NCBI GenBank assembly: GCA_016235145.1 | Contig: JACRLV010000155.1 | Location: forward strand, 1 to 32,224 | Direction: 5' to 3' | From: Planctomycetota bacterium | GTDB lineage: Bacteria > Planctomycetota > Phycisphaerae > UBA1845 > Fen-1342 | Length of the DNA: 32,224 nucleotides | Shown: in pieces, positions 18,010 to 26,237 of the stretch | Layout: each line of letters starts with the position of its first letter | Position numbering within the stretch: position 1 is the stretch's first letter | The notes under the pieces: generated by a model | The model's database searches: none | Told to the model about the DNA's origin: nothing | What the model saw: only the letters and a program-made list of their open reading frames with translations | Position numbers and translations under genes: made by a program

Positions 18010-19731
18010 ATGTCGTCGCTTCATCCGTCCGTCGCCGTCGCCGCGCCGGCCATCCCGGACGACCCGGGCACGGCCAACTACCTGACGCACGAGAAGGGCA
18101 TCCTCTCGTGGCTGGGGACGCTGGATCACAAGCGCATCTGCGTGATGTACCTGTACGGGATCATTGCGTTCTTCCTGATCGCCGGCGCGTTCGCGCTGCT
18201 GTTCCGGACGGCGCTGCTGTTTCCGCAGAAGGGAGCAGTCCCCGGCGGGATTCAGTTCCTGATCTCGCACGACATGTACAACCAGCTCTTCACGCTGCAC
18301 GGCGCGATCATGATCTTCGTGGTCATCATCCCGGGCATCCCCGCCGCGCTGGGCAATTTCATCGTGCCGCTCATGCTCGGCGCCAAGGACGTGGCCTTCC
18401 CACGGCTGAACCTGGCGAGCTGGTACATGTGGGCCTTCGGCTGCGTCTGGCTGCTGATCGCGCTGCTCACCGGCGGGCTCGACACCGGCTGGACGTTCTA
18501 CACGCCCTACAGCACCAGCACCTCGACCCGCGTGATCCCCGCCCTGACCGGCGCGTTTCTGCTCGGGTTCAGCTCGATTTTCACCGGCCTGAATTTCATC
18601 GTCACGATTCACAAGCTCCGCCCGCCGCAGATGGGCTGGTTCCAGATGCCGCTGGTGCTGTGGAGCCTGTATTCGACGGCGATCATGCAGGTTCTGGCGA
18701 CGCCGGTCCTGGGAATCACGCTGCTGATGCTGATCGTCGAGAAGGCGGTCGGGATCGGCATCTTCACGCCGGAGCTGGGCGGCGACCCCGTGCTGTTCCA
18801 GCATTTCTTCTGGTTCTACAGCCATCCGGCGGTGTACATCATGATCCTGCCGGCGATGGGCGTGATGAGCGAGTTGCTGGCCACGTTCAGCCGCAAGCAC
18901 ATTTTCGGATACACCTTCATTGCGTTCTCTTCGGTCGCGATCGCGCTGCTGAGCTTCCTGGTCTGGGGGCACCACATGTTCGTTTCCGGGCAGAGCAGCC
19001 TGCTCGGCACGATCTTCAGCGCGATCACGTTCAGCATCGCGGTTCCGTCGGCGGTCAAGGTGTTCAACTGGGTCGCGACGCTCTATCAGGGTTCGATCGA
19101 GTTCAAGGCGCCGATGGTCTACGCCCTGTCGTTTATCTGGATTTTCGGCATCGGCGGCCTGACCGGACTGTTTCTGTCCACGATGAGCACGAACGTGCAC
19201 CTGACCGACACGTACTTCGTCGTCGCGCACTTCCACATGGTCATGGCCGCGACGATCTTCGTGTTCCTTGGCGGGTTGCACTACTGGTGGCCGAAAATCA
19301 CGGGCCGGATGTACAACGAAACGCTCGCGCTGGCGGGCTGCCTGATCTCCGTGATCGGCTTCAACATCACCTTCCTGTCGCAGTTCCCGATGGGCTCGAA
19401 CGGGATGATGCGGCGCTATTACAACTACGCGCCGGAGTTTCAGAGCCTCCACGTGATTTCGACCATCGGCTCCTATCTCGCCGGCGTGGGCTTCTTCGTC
19501 AGCGTCGTCTGCCTGGTGCAGTCGCTGTTCCGCGGCCGCAAGGCCCCGGCGAATCCGTGGGGCGCCGCCACGATGGAATGGCGTACGCCTTCGCCGCCGC
19601 CGTGGTATAACTTCGAGACGACGCCGAAGGTCGAGGATCCGTACGATTACGACCTGCTGAAGTACAACGAGCGAACGGACAGCTACGACTACGTCGGGCG
19701 ACCGGCGGGGGCGCCGCGTCCGGCGCACTAG
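18010..19731 (+). CDS. coxA: Cytochrome c oxidase subunit I, A2-type haem-copper oxidase
   Basis: A 573-residue catalytic subunit with 12 or more helices that reduces O2 and pumps protons. Ligands are visible: H97 (low-spin haem a), the CuB and cross-link pair H272-Y276 in YSHPAVY, H321-H322 (CuB), H407 (haem a3) and H409 (haem a). The YS before H272 (Y270-S271), in place of the Glu of the D-channel, is the signature of the A2 subclass, as in the Rhodothermus marinus caa3 enzyme. ATG 18010 is preceded by AGGGAG at eight bases; GTG 18001 is an alternative. It lies between coxB and coxC. Confidence 0.97.
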   Translation: MSSLHPSVAVAAPAIPDDPGTANYLTHEKGILSWLGTLDHKRICVMYLYGIIAFFLIAGAFALLFRTALLFPQKGAVPGGIQFLISHDMYNQLFTLHGAIMIFVVIIPGIPAALGNFIVPLMLGAKDVAFPRLNLASWYMWAFGCVWLLIALLTGGLDTGWTFYTPYSTSTSTRVIPALTGAFLLGFSSIFTGLNFIVTIHKLRPPQMGWFQMPLVLWSLYSTAIMQVLATPVLGITLLMLIVEKAVGIGIFTPELGGDPVLFQHFFWFYSHPAVYIMILPAMGVMSELLATFSRKHIFGYTFIAFSSVAIALLSFLVWGHHMFVSGQSSLLGTIFSAITFSIAVPSAVKVFNWVATLYQGSIEFKAPMVYALSFIWIFGIGGLTGLFLSTMSTNVHLTDTYFVVAHFHMVMAATIFVFLGGLHYWWPKITGRMYNETLALAGCLISVIGFNITFLSQFPMGSNGMMRRYYNYAPEFQSLHVISTIGSYLAGVGFFVSVVCLVQSLFRGRKAPANPWGAATMEWRTPSPPPWYNFETTPKVEDPYDYDLLKYNERTDSYDYVGRPAGAPRPAH

Positions 19732-19780
19732 GGCGGTTTGTTTCGGGCGGCCCGGGTCGTCCGGATTGAGGGTGATTTCG

Positions 19781-20701
19781 ATGGCGGACGCCATTCACGC
19801 AGAAGCGACTTCCGGGCATGCCGAAGGCGGGCATGGGCACGCCCATGGCGATCTGCCGTTTCTGGCCCACCACTTCGAGACGCCGGCCCAGCAGTTCGAC
19901 GCCGGCAAGCTCGGCATGTGGATCTTTCTGGTCACGGAAGTGCTCTTCTTCGCCGGCCTGTTCTGCGCCTACGCGGTGTATCGCCGCACGCACCCGCAGA
20001 TCTTCATCGTCGGCCAGCACTTCCTGGACGTGAAGATGGGCGCGCTCAACACGATCGTGCTGATTCTCTCGAGCTTCACGATGGCGATGGGCGTCTGGTG
20101 CGCCCAGACCTCGCGGCGCAAAGGGCTGCTCGTCTGCCTGATTCTGACCTGGATCGGGGCGGCGGGTTTCATGGGCGTCAAGTTCGTCGAGTACAGCCAC
20201 AAGTTCCACGACCAGATCATCTGGGGCAAGGATTTCAACCCGACGCGGCACGTCGAGCACGAAGGCGGGGCGGAATCCGCTCACGTCGAGAACGCAGCGG
20301 CCCCTGCGGCGGCTTCAGCGACCCCAGCGCCGGCAGCGGCCGGCGTTTCGACGGTCGAGCATTCTACGGTTCCGTCCGCCGCGGCCGGTCCCCAGGGGCT
20401 CGGCCGTACGCAGGAAGAGTACTCCGTGGAGAAGGCCGAGCATCACGCACTGGACGCCTACGCGCTGGCGTCGCAGATGCGCGACCTGCACATCTTCATG
20501 GGGATTTACTTCTGCCTCACCGGTTTGCACGGTTTCCACGTGCTGGCCGGCATGATCGTGATCGCGTGGCTGATCTACGGCGCGTTCAAGGGACGTTACG
20601 ACGGCAAATACTACACGCCGGTCGACCTCGTCGGGTTGTACTGGCACGTAGTCGATCTGGTGTGGATTTTCCTTTTCCCGCTGCTGTACCTGATTCACTA
20701 A
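19781..20701 (+). CDS. coxC: Cytochrome c oxidase subunit III with Ala-rich inserted linker
   Basis: A 306-residue subunit III with His-rich N-terminal residues (about 6-31), helices at about 44-66, 88-108 and 118-138, then a low-complexity linker at about 155-225 rich in Ala, Pro and acidic residues, and two further helices ending the protein. The core helices match subunit III (GLHGFHVLAGM near the end), but the long hydrophilic insert in the middle is unusual and probably lies in one soluble compartment. The His-rich start may bind metal, which is inference. ATG 19781 has GAGGGTG upstream. Confidence 0.92.
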   Translation: MADAIHAEATSGHAEGGHGHAHGDLPFLAHHFETPAQQFDAGKLGMWIFLVTEVLFFAGLFCAYAVYRRTHPQIFIVGQHFLDVKMGALNTIVLILSSFTMAMGVWCAQTSRRKGLLVCLILTWIGAAGFMGVKFVEYSHKFHDQIIWGKDFNPTRHVEHEGGAESAHVENAAAPAAASATPAPAAAGVSTVEHSTVPSAAAGPQGLGRTQEEYSVEKAEHHALDAYALASQMRDLHIFMGIYFCLTGLHGFHVLAGMIVIAWLIYGAFKGRYDGKYYTPVDLVGLYWHVVDLVWIFLFPLLYLIH

Positions 20702-20732
20702 GCGGGTGTTTTCGATCGGAAGCGAGTCGGAC

Positions 20733-21116
20733 ATGAACCATCAAACCCAAGAATCACGGGCCGTCGCGGGCGCCCAGCCGCTGGTCGGCCATCTTGTTCC
20801 CTGGCAGATCCTGCTGGCGACCTGCCTGGCCCTGCTCGTGCTGACCGTGATCACCGTGCTGGCGATCCGGGTCGATCTGGGGCCGCTGAACCTCTGGATC
20901 GCGATGACGATCGCCGCGGTGAAGGCGTCGCTGGTCGTGATGTACTTCATGCACCTGCGCTGGGACCGGCCGTTCAACGTCGTCGCGTTTCTCGCGTCGA
21001 TCGTCTTCCTGACGCTGTTCATCTCGCTGGCGATGCTCGATTCGGTTGCGTACAAGGGTGAGATGATTCCGCCGACCGCGAAGGAATACGCGCCCATCAT
21101 CACACGCACCAAGTAA
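20733..21116 (+). CDS. Prokaryotic cytochrome c oxidase subunit IV-like protein
   Basis: A 127-residue protein with three hydrophobic helices (about 25-50, 54-74 and 83-105). MYFMHLRWDRPFNVVAFLASIVFL is close to the family of small prokaryotic subunit IV proteins (COX4_pro), which lie beside subunit III. ATG 20733 is preferred over GTG 20706. It is one of several closely spaced plus-strand genes. Confidence 0.87.
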   Translation: MNHQTQESRAVAGAQPLVGHLVPWQILLATCLALLVLTVITVLAIRVDLGPLNLWIAMTIAAVKASLVVMYFMHLRWDRPFNVVAFLASIVFLTLFISLAMLDSVAYKGEMIPPTAKEYAPIITRTK

Positions 21117-21140
21117 CCCGCGCGCGACGAGGACCAGGCC

Positions 21141-21770
21141 GTGCCGGTTTTTCCGCGAAGCACTCCCGCGCCGCAGTGGGGCGACGGCCTCGCCGATCGT
21201 CCGCCGAGCGATCGCTGGCTCTTCGGGGCCGACTACGGCAAGCTGGGGATGCTCCTATTCTTCGCGTCGCTGACGGCCCTCTTCGCTCCCTTGCTGGTCG
21301 TCTACTTCCTGATGCGGCTGCGTTTCGCGCAGTGGCCGCCGCCGGGCCTGCATCCGCCGCTGGCGGGTTTTCTGCTCGCGACGGGCTTTCTGATTTCGCT
21401 CAGCGTCGTGCTGCACCGGGCCGTCGCCGCGCTTCGTGCGGATCGGACCGCTCCGTTCCGCCGGCGGGTAGCGGTTGCGGCGCTGCTGGCCGCGGCGTTT
21501 CTCGGCTGCCAGCTCGGCAACTGGATGGCGATGTTTCAGGGCACGGTTCCCGAGAAGAGCTGGCCGGCGGCGGGATTCCTGTATGTCTTCACCGCGGTTC
21601 ATGCCTTGCACGTGGTCGGCGGAATCGCGCCGCTGGCGCTGGTGCTGCTCAGGAGCCGGGCGGGCCGATATTCCAGCGCGAACTGCACGGGCGCTCGCTA
21701 TGTTGCGATGTACTGGCACTTCCTCGACGGCGTGTGGCTGGTGATGCTCGCGGCGTTCTTGATTCCGTAG
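21141..21770 (+). CDS. Second subunit III-like (CoxC-family) membrane protein
   Basis: A 209-residue five-helix protein in the subunit III fold: FGADYGKLGMLLFFASL at the start, FTAVHALHVVGGIAPLAL in helix 4 and YWHFLDGVWLVMLAAF at the end, the last being a hallmark of subunit III. It is shorter than the upstream coxC and lacks its linker. Two subunit III genes around subunit IV occur in other large cox clusters, so this is probably a second subunit or a replacement, not a duplicate in decay. It starts with GTG 21141 with GAGGA upstream. Confidence 0.88.
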   Translation: MPVFPRSTPAPQWGDGLADRPPSDRWLFGADYGKLGMLLFFASLTALFAPLLVVYFLMRLRFAQWPPPGLHPPLAGFLLATGFLISLSVVLHRAVAALRADRTAPFRRRVAVAALLAAAFLGCQLGNWMAMFQGTVPEKSWPAAGFLYVFTAVHALHVVGGIAPLALVLLRSRAGRYSSANCTGARYVAMYWHFLDGVWLVMLAAFLIP

Positions 21771-21803
21771 GTCGTCCAAAGACACTACGAACTCAAAAAG
21801 ACC

Positions 21804-21828
21804 GTCGGACTCGGAGGTCCGACGCTAC
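21804..21828. repeat. REP-like palindrome between convergent genes
   Basis: GTCGGAC-TCGGAG-GTCCGAC (21804-21823) is a perfect 7-bp inverted repeat followed by GCTAC, so on the minus strand it reads GTAGC then palindrome, like the elements at 1-233. It sits in the 70-bp gap between the convergent subunit III-like gene and the DUF3179 gene and may also act as a two-way terminator. Confidence 0.75.
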
Positions 21829-21840
21829 TTATTCGCGCGG

Positions 21841-22815
21841 CTACTGGTCCGCGGGCCGCAACGACGACCAGGCGAACCAGAGCGAAAAGATCGCCGGCCG
21901 ATCTCGCCCATCACGCAATGGATCGACTTCGCTCGCAGCGGTTACTACCCAGCGGTCCGATTCCCGATAGGCGACCACGGGCGTTTTGAGCGAATAGCGC
22001 TCGGACGGGCGCGGATTCACCGCGTAGCGCAGCCTTGGGTCGGCGAAGTAGGTCGCGAATGCGTTCGGGCGATAGAACTTTCGGCGGCCTGGTTCGGGCA
22101 GAATCGCGCTCGTTTCGGGGTGAGCGAAGCGCCACTGCTCCCACGTGACCAGGGCCGACGGCAGAATGGCGAGCGTCTCGCCGCGGGCCGCCGCCGGGCC
22201 GGCCACGGCACGCGCCTGTAGCTGAGACCACAGGCTCTCGCCTCCGCTCTCGCGGCGATCGTAGAGCAGCGTGTTCGAGTTGTAGAGCACGCCGCTGGCG
22301 GCAAACGTCAGCGTTTCGTCGCCGACCCGTCGGTCAAACACCACCGCGCTGTCGCAGAGCGGGCTGTACGTGACGGCGATCGGAACGTCTCCAAGCTGGT
22401 CGTTGCAGGCTTCGTGCGCGGTGAGAACCCAGATCGGGTATGCGCGGGCCGCACCCGCGATGGCAACGCCGATGACGCGGTCGCCGGGCAGCAGAGGGTA
22501 CGTTCCCATCAGCTTCCCGGCGCGAATCACTTCGGCGGCGGCCATGGTTTTCGGCTCGCTCAGCGGCGGAATGTCGCCTTTTCGCGCGTCGGTGCCGATC
22601 AGCTCGCCCGCGGGAATCAGGCACGTCGAGAGATCAAACCCGTACGACGCGACGGAGCGGGAGCCGTGCAACGCATCGGGAGGATCATTGGAAGTGATCT
22701 GGTACTGCCAGAATCCCAGCAGCATGAGCAACAGGCCGAGCCCGACGAACAGCGGCAGCGCCTGTCGCGCCGTGATGGTCTTGCGAATCGGGCGCGTCAA
22801 AGGCTCGCGCGACAC
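21841..22815 (-). CDS. DUF3179 family membrane-anchored protein
   Basis: A 324-residue protein with an N-terminal anchor (about residues 20-42) and the DUF3179 pattern: ARAYPIWVLTAHEACND, VTYSPLCDSAVVFDR, SGVLYNSNTLLYDR, ESLWSQ and TWEQWRFAHPET. The usual TYCPLC core is TYSPLC here, so one Cys is missing. Function is unknown for the family. It is 13 bases downstream of ctaB with a GTG start at 22815 and AGGGAG upstream, so the two are cotranscribed. Membership in a haem A operon suggests a role in oxidase assembly, but this is inference. Confidence 0.88.
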   Translation of the reverse strand: MSREPLTRPIRKTITARQALPLFVGLGLLLMLLGFWQYQITSNDPPDALHGSRSVASYGFDLSTCLIPAGELIGTDARKGDIPPLSEPKTMAAAEVIRAGKLMGTYPLLPGDRVIGVAIAGAARAYPIWVLTAHEACNDQLGDVPIAVTYSPLCDSAVVFDRRVGDETLTFAASGVLYNSNTLLYDRRESGGESLWSQLQARAVAGPAAARGETLAILPSALVTWEQWRFAHPETSAILPEPGRRKFYRPNAFATYFADPRLRYAVNPRPSERYSLKTPVVAYRESDRWVVTAASEVDPLRDGRDRPAIFSLWFAWSSLRPADQ

Positions 22816-22828
22816 GCACTCGCTCCCT

Positions 22829-23785
22829 TCAGCGGTTCTGGGCGGACGCGACGATCGCCGCCGCCATCGGGCCTCCGGACGGCGCCCGGTCCGCCATCAT
22901 CAGCCCCAGCAGCAGCGGAAGGTAGATCACGCTTCCCAGAAACACACGGCGGGCTTCCGTCGTCGTGCGATCGCGATACAGCCGAAGTCCGAGCCACACC
23001 GCGGCCAGGCCCAGCCCCAGCGACCCGACCGCGAACAGCACGCCGGTCTCGCCGGCGACGGTGAGCATCAGCCCTGCGGGAACCAGCGCAAGGCTGAACA
23101 GCAGTACGGCGCGGAACGTCAACAGCCCGCTCGGATCGACCTGCGGAAGCATGCGAAAGCCGCCGCGCTCATAATCTTCACGGTACAGCCACGCCAGGGC
23201 CAGAAAATGCGGCATCTGCCAGACCAGCAGAATCGCCGCGAGAAGCCACGCACCCGCACCAAGTTCGCCGCTGGCGGCGGCCCAGCCGATCATGGGCGGG
23301 ATGGCTCCCGAGACGCCTCCCACGAGCGTGTTCATCGTGGAGTGAACCTTCATCGGCGTGTAGATGAGCACGTAGATCAGCAGACATCCAGCCGCCAGGC
23401 CGCCTGCCAGCGGGTTCGCAAGGAGTGCGAGGATGCCGGGGCCGGCGACGCTGCACGCCACCGCAAAGACGCTCGCCTGGCGGCGCGAAAGCCGTCCGGC
23501 GGGCAGCGGCCGGTTGCGCGTGCGATGCATCAGGCGGTCGCGCGGCGTCTCGATAATCTGGTTGAACGCGTTTGCGCCGAGTGCGGCGAGCCCCGTACCG
23601 ACCAGCGTCACCAGCAGTCGAAACAGATCGACGGGCGCGTTGGACGCGAGCATGAACCCGCCGATCGTGCTCAACAGCACCAGCGAACTCAGCCGCGCCT
23701 TGCCGAGCTCCAGAAAATCGCGGAGCGCGGGCGCGCGGTCGCCGTCGACGGGCGAGGATTCGGCTGCACAATTCGTCCGCGACAA
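22829..23785 (-). CDS. ctaB: Protohaem IX farnesyltransferase (haem O synthase)
   Basis: A 318-residue membrane prenyltransferase of the UbiA superfamily that adds farnesyl to protohaem to make haem O, the precursor of haem A needed by the caa3 oxidase. The motif NAFNQIIETPRDRLMHRT (about 72-89), followed by RNRPLPAGRLS, is the conserved first substrate-binding loop. About nine helices are present. The TTG start at 23785 has GGAG eight bases upstream and lies about 24 nt after the predicted start site; I see no better ATG. It is divergent from ctaA. Confidence 0.95.
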   Translation of the reverse strand: MSRTNCAAESSPVDGDRAPALRDFLELGKARLSSLVLLSTIGGFMLASNAPVDLFRLLVTLVGTGLAALGANAFNQIIETPRDRLMHRTRNRPLPAGRLSRRQASVFAVACSVAGPGILALLANPLAGGLAAGCLLIYVLIYTPMKVHSTMNTLVGGVSGAIPPMIGWAAASGELGAGAWLLAAILLVWQMPHFLALAWLYREDYERGGFRMLPQVDPSGLLTFRAVLLFSLALVPAGLMLTVAGETGVLFAVGSLGLGLAAVWLGLRLYRDRTTTEARRVFLGSVIYLPLLLGLMMADRAPSGGPMAAAIVASAQNR

Positions 23786-23815
23786 TCTCGGCTCCGTTCC
23801 AAGTGGACAGGCCGG

Positions 23816-23844
23816 ATTCTAGCGTGCATGACGGCGTCGGCCAA
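23816..23844 (-). promoter_or_regulatory. Predicted sigma70-type promoter for ctaB
   Basis: On the minus strand TTGGCC (23839-23844) and TAGAAT (23816-23821) are 17 bp apart. The -10 box matches five of six and the -35 box four of six. The start site near 23809 gives a 24-nt leader to the TTG start, which supports that start. Confidence 0.5.
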
Positions 23845-23892
23845 CGCGGCAGCCGCTACAATCCTCCGTTTCGGCGGTTGCGGAGGCTCGCG

Positions 23893-25311
23893 ATGGACAG
23901 GGTGCGTGAGAACGTTTCGGCGGCAGATCGGATCGGACCTGTGCTGACGAGCGGCTTCTCGATCACGGTGCTCATGTGGCTGGTCGGATACGCCGCGCAC
24001 CAGCCCGGCTTGAGCATGCCGCCCGTGCTGACGTTTGGATTGCTGATTGCGTGCATGTTGGCGGGCGGGTTCGTCGCGGTGCGGATCGGCGGGCTGAGCC
24101 GGGCGGCGGCCGTCGGGGCGGGAGCGGTATCCGGCCTGGTTAATCTGCTGATTCTTGGCAGCCTGCTCGGCGGCAGGCAACGCGACGCCATGTTGCCGGC
24201 GGAGCTTGCGCGGGTCGCGCTAGTCTGGGCGGCCGCAACGGTTCTGCTCGGGGCGATCGTGGTGGGTATCGGCGGGCTCCTCGCTCCGCGCGATCATGAT
24301 AGAGCGGGAACCAGGTGCGCCGGCGGAAACTGGCCGATGCGGTTCGCGTGCGTGGCCGTCCTGGCGACGCTATTGCTCTTGTCGGTGGGCGGCGTCGTGA
24401 CTGGTTTTCAGGCCGGGCTCGCCGTTCCTGACTGGCCGAACACGTACGGCTACAACATGTTCCTGTTTCCGCTCTCCAAGATGACGGGTGGAATTTACTA
24501 CGAGCACTCGCACCGGCTGTTCGGCGTGCTGGTCGGGCTGACAACCCTGACGTTGGCCGTATATCTCACGCGGGTCGAGCGGCGGGGCTGGGTGCGGGCG
24601 ATGATCTGGCTGATCCTGCTGGTCGTGTGCGTGCAGGGACTGCTCGGAGCGCTTCGCGTCACCGGGAAATTCACGCTGAGCACGGCGCGAGAGGAACTGG
24701 CGCCGAACCTCACGCTGGCGGTCGTTCACGGCGTGTTGGCGCAGGCCATCTTGTCCGGACTGGCGTGCCTGGCGGTCGTGCTCTCGCGGCGCTGGGCGAC
24801 GGCGCCGTCCCGCGTCGAGCATGAGCGGGCGGGTACGGATGCGCAGCTCGGCGGCGTCTGCGTGCTGCTTGCGCTGATGCAGATCCTCGCCGGTGCGATG
24901 CTGCGGCATTTTTCATGGGGGCTGTATCTGCATCTGTCTCTGGCCGGTCTGGTCGTGGGGCTCGTCGGGCTGTACGCGATTCGCATCTGGTCCCTATACG
25001 ACGATCACGCGCCGCTACAGCGAATGGGAGCGGTGTTGGTTTCGGTGCTGGGGCTGCAATTGCTGCTCGGATTCACGGCGCTGGGCGGATTGATGCTCCA
25101 GAATCCGGGCGGAGCGATCCCGGCGGCGCGCGTGCTGATCACGACCGCACACCAGACGACCGGCGCCATCCTGCTCGCGCTGACGTCGACGACATTGCTC
25201 TGGCATTTGCGGCTCGTGCGGCCGAGGCGGGCGTTCGTTTCGAATCACGACGCCAGCGCGGCCGCCGAGGTTTCTCAGAAGGAAAGCGCACCAGCCGCCG
25301 ATGCGGGCTAG
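23893..25311 (+). CDS. ctaA: Haem A synthase (COX15/CtaA) with an extra N-terminal membrane domain
   Basis: A 472-residue protein. The C-terminal ~320 residues are a COX15/CtaA protein that converts haem O to haem A: VTGFQAGLAVPDWPNTYG, EHSHRLFG (H205, H207), VHGVLAQ, HLSLAGL and AHQTTGA contain the haem-binding His residues. The first ~150 residues add four hydrophobic helices with no His motif, which I do not recognise. ATG 23893 has GGAGG six bases upstream; the frame is open to 23803. It is divergent from ctaB and convergent with nnrD, and its TAG stop lies in a CTAG shared with the nnrD stop. Confidence 0.92.
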   Translation: MDRVRENVSAADRIGPVLTSGFSITVLMWLVGYAAHQPGLSMPPVLTFGLLIACMLAGGFVAVRIGGLSRAAAVGAGAVSGLVNLLILGSLLGGRQRDAMLPAELARVALVWAAATVLLGAIVVGIGGLLAPRDHDRAGTRCAGGNWPMRFACVAVLATLLLLSVGGVVTGFQAGLAVPDWPNTYGYNMFLFPLSKMTGGIYYEHSHRLFGVLVGLTTLTLAVYLTRVERRGWVRAMIWLILLVVCVQGLLGALRVTGKFTLSTAREELAPNLTLAVVHGVLAQAILSGLACLAVVLSRRWATAPSRVEHERAGTDAQLGGVCVLLALMQILAGAMLRHFSWGLYLHLSLAGLVVGLVGLYAIRIWSLYDDHAPLQRMGAVLVSVLGLQLLLGFTALGGLMLQNPGGAIPAARVLITTAHQTTGAILLALTSTTLLWHLRLVRPRRAFVSNHDASAAAEVSQKESAPAADAG

Positions 25312-26237
25312 CGAAATCCGATCCGCGGAATGGAAGCTTCGGCGAGTGCGGCGGGCAGTTCGTCGGCCACTTCACGGGCGAGGTAGCCGACCGGGCCGAT
25401 TCGACGAGCGAGGCGATCCGCGGCCGCTCCGTGTGCGTGCACCGCCAGACGGCAGGCGTCGAAGGGCGTCATGCCTTGCCCGATCAGAGCTGCGATGAGG
25501 CCCGTAAGCACGTCGCCGGTGCCCGCTGTCGCCAGCCCCGGGTTGCCGGTCGAGTTGATGAAGGCGCGCGGCCGGCCTTGCGCTTCCGCCGGGGCGCACA
25601 CGACGGTGCGATGGCCTTTCAGTACGACGACGGCGCCCGTCAAAGCCGCGAATTTGTTCGCCGTTCGAAGTCGTTCGTCGTCCTCGTCGAGGCCGCCGGC
25701 GGAAAATCCCAGGGCAGCGCACAAGCGACGCATTTCGCCGGCGTGCGGCGTGACAACGGTCGTGCCGCATGCCCGTTGTTGCAGCAACTCGCGCATCTCA
25801 CCGCAGCCCGCCAGCCAGCTCAATGCGCCCGCATCCCAAACCTGCGGCCCGTCGCGGGCCGGCAGCGCCTTCATGAACGTCGGCGATTGTCCGCTCTCCA
25901 GCCCTGGGCCGATCGCCAGCACATCCGCCCAATTCAGGTCGAGTTCCAAGTTGACGTCGCGGGCGGCGAATCGGAATCGCTCGTCCTCGGCGATCGCGCG
26001 CGTCATCAGGCAGGGCTCGGCGGCCGCGACGATCGGCAGCACGGACGTGCCGCAGCAAATCCGCACCAGTCCCGCGCCGCCTCGTAGAGCGCCAAGGCCG
26101 CACAGAATCGCCGCGCCGCTCATTCCGCGGCTGCCTCCGACGACCGCGATCCGACCTTGCTCGTGCTTGTGCGTGCGCGGGGCGCGCGCGGGCAACGCGG
26201 GGACGTCTGAAATCACGAACGGCGGCGAAGGGCTCAT
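25308..26237 (-). CDS. nnrD: ADP/ATP-dependent NAD(P)H-hydrate dehydratase
   Basis: A 309-residue ribokinase-like protein of the NnrD/CARKD family that dehydrates damaged NADHX and NADPHX back to NAD(P)H using ADP or ATP. GGSRGMSGAA (about 34-43), TPHAGEMRRL and GTGDVLTG (239-246, with the catalytic-loop D242) are visible. The epimerase domain (NnrE) often fused to it is absent. The start ATG 26237 overlaps the larB stop (ATGA); a longer frame to 26501 lies over larB and is rejected. Its stop overlaps the ctaA stop in a shared CTAG. Confidence 0.92.
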   Translation of the reverse strand: MSPSPPFVISDVPALPARAPRTHKHEQGRIAVVGGSRGMSGAAILCGLGALRGGAGLVRICCGTSVLPIVAAAEPCLMTRAIAEDERFRFAARDVNLELDLNWADVLAIGPGLESGQSPTFMKALPARDGPQVWDAGALSWLAGCGEMRELLQQRACGTTVVTPHAGEMRRLCAALGFSAGGLDEDDERLRTANKFAALTGAVVVLKGHRTVVCAPAEAQGRPRAFINSTGNPGLATAGTGDVLTGLIAALIGQGMTPFDACRLAVHAHGAAADRLARRIGPVGYLAREVADELPAALAEASIPRIGFR

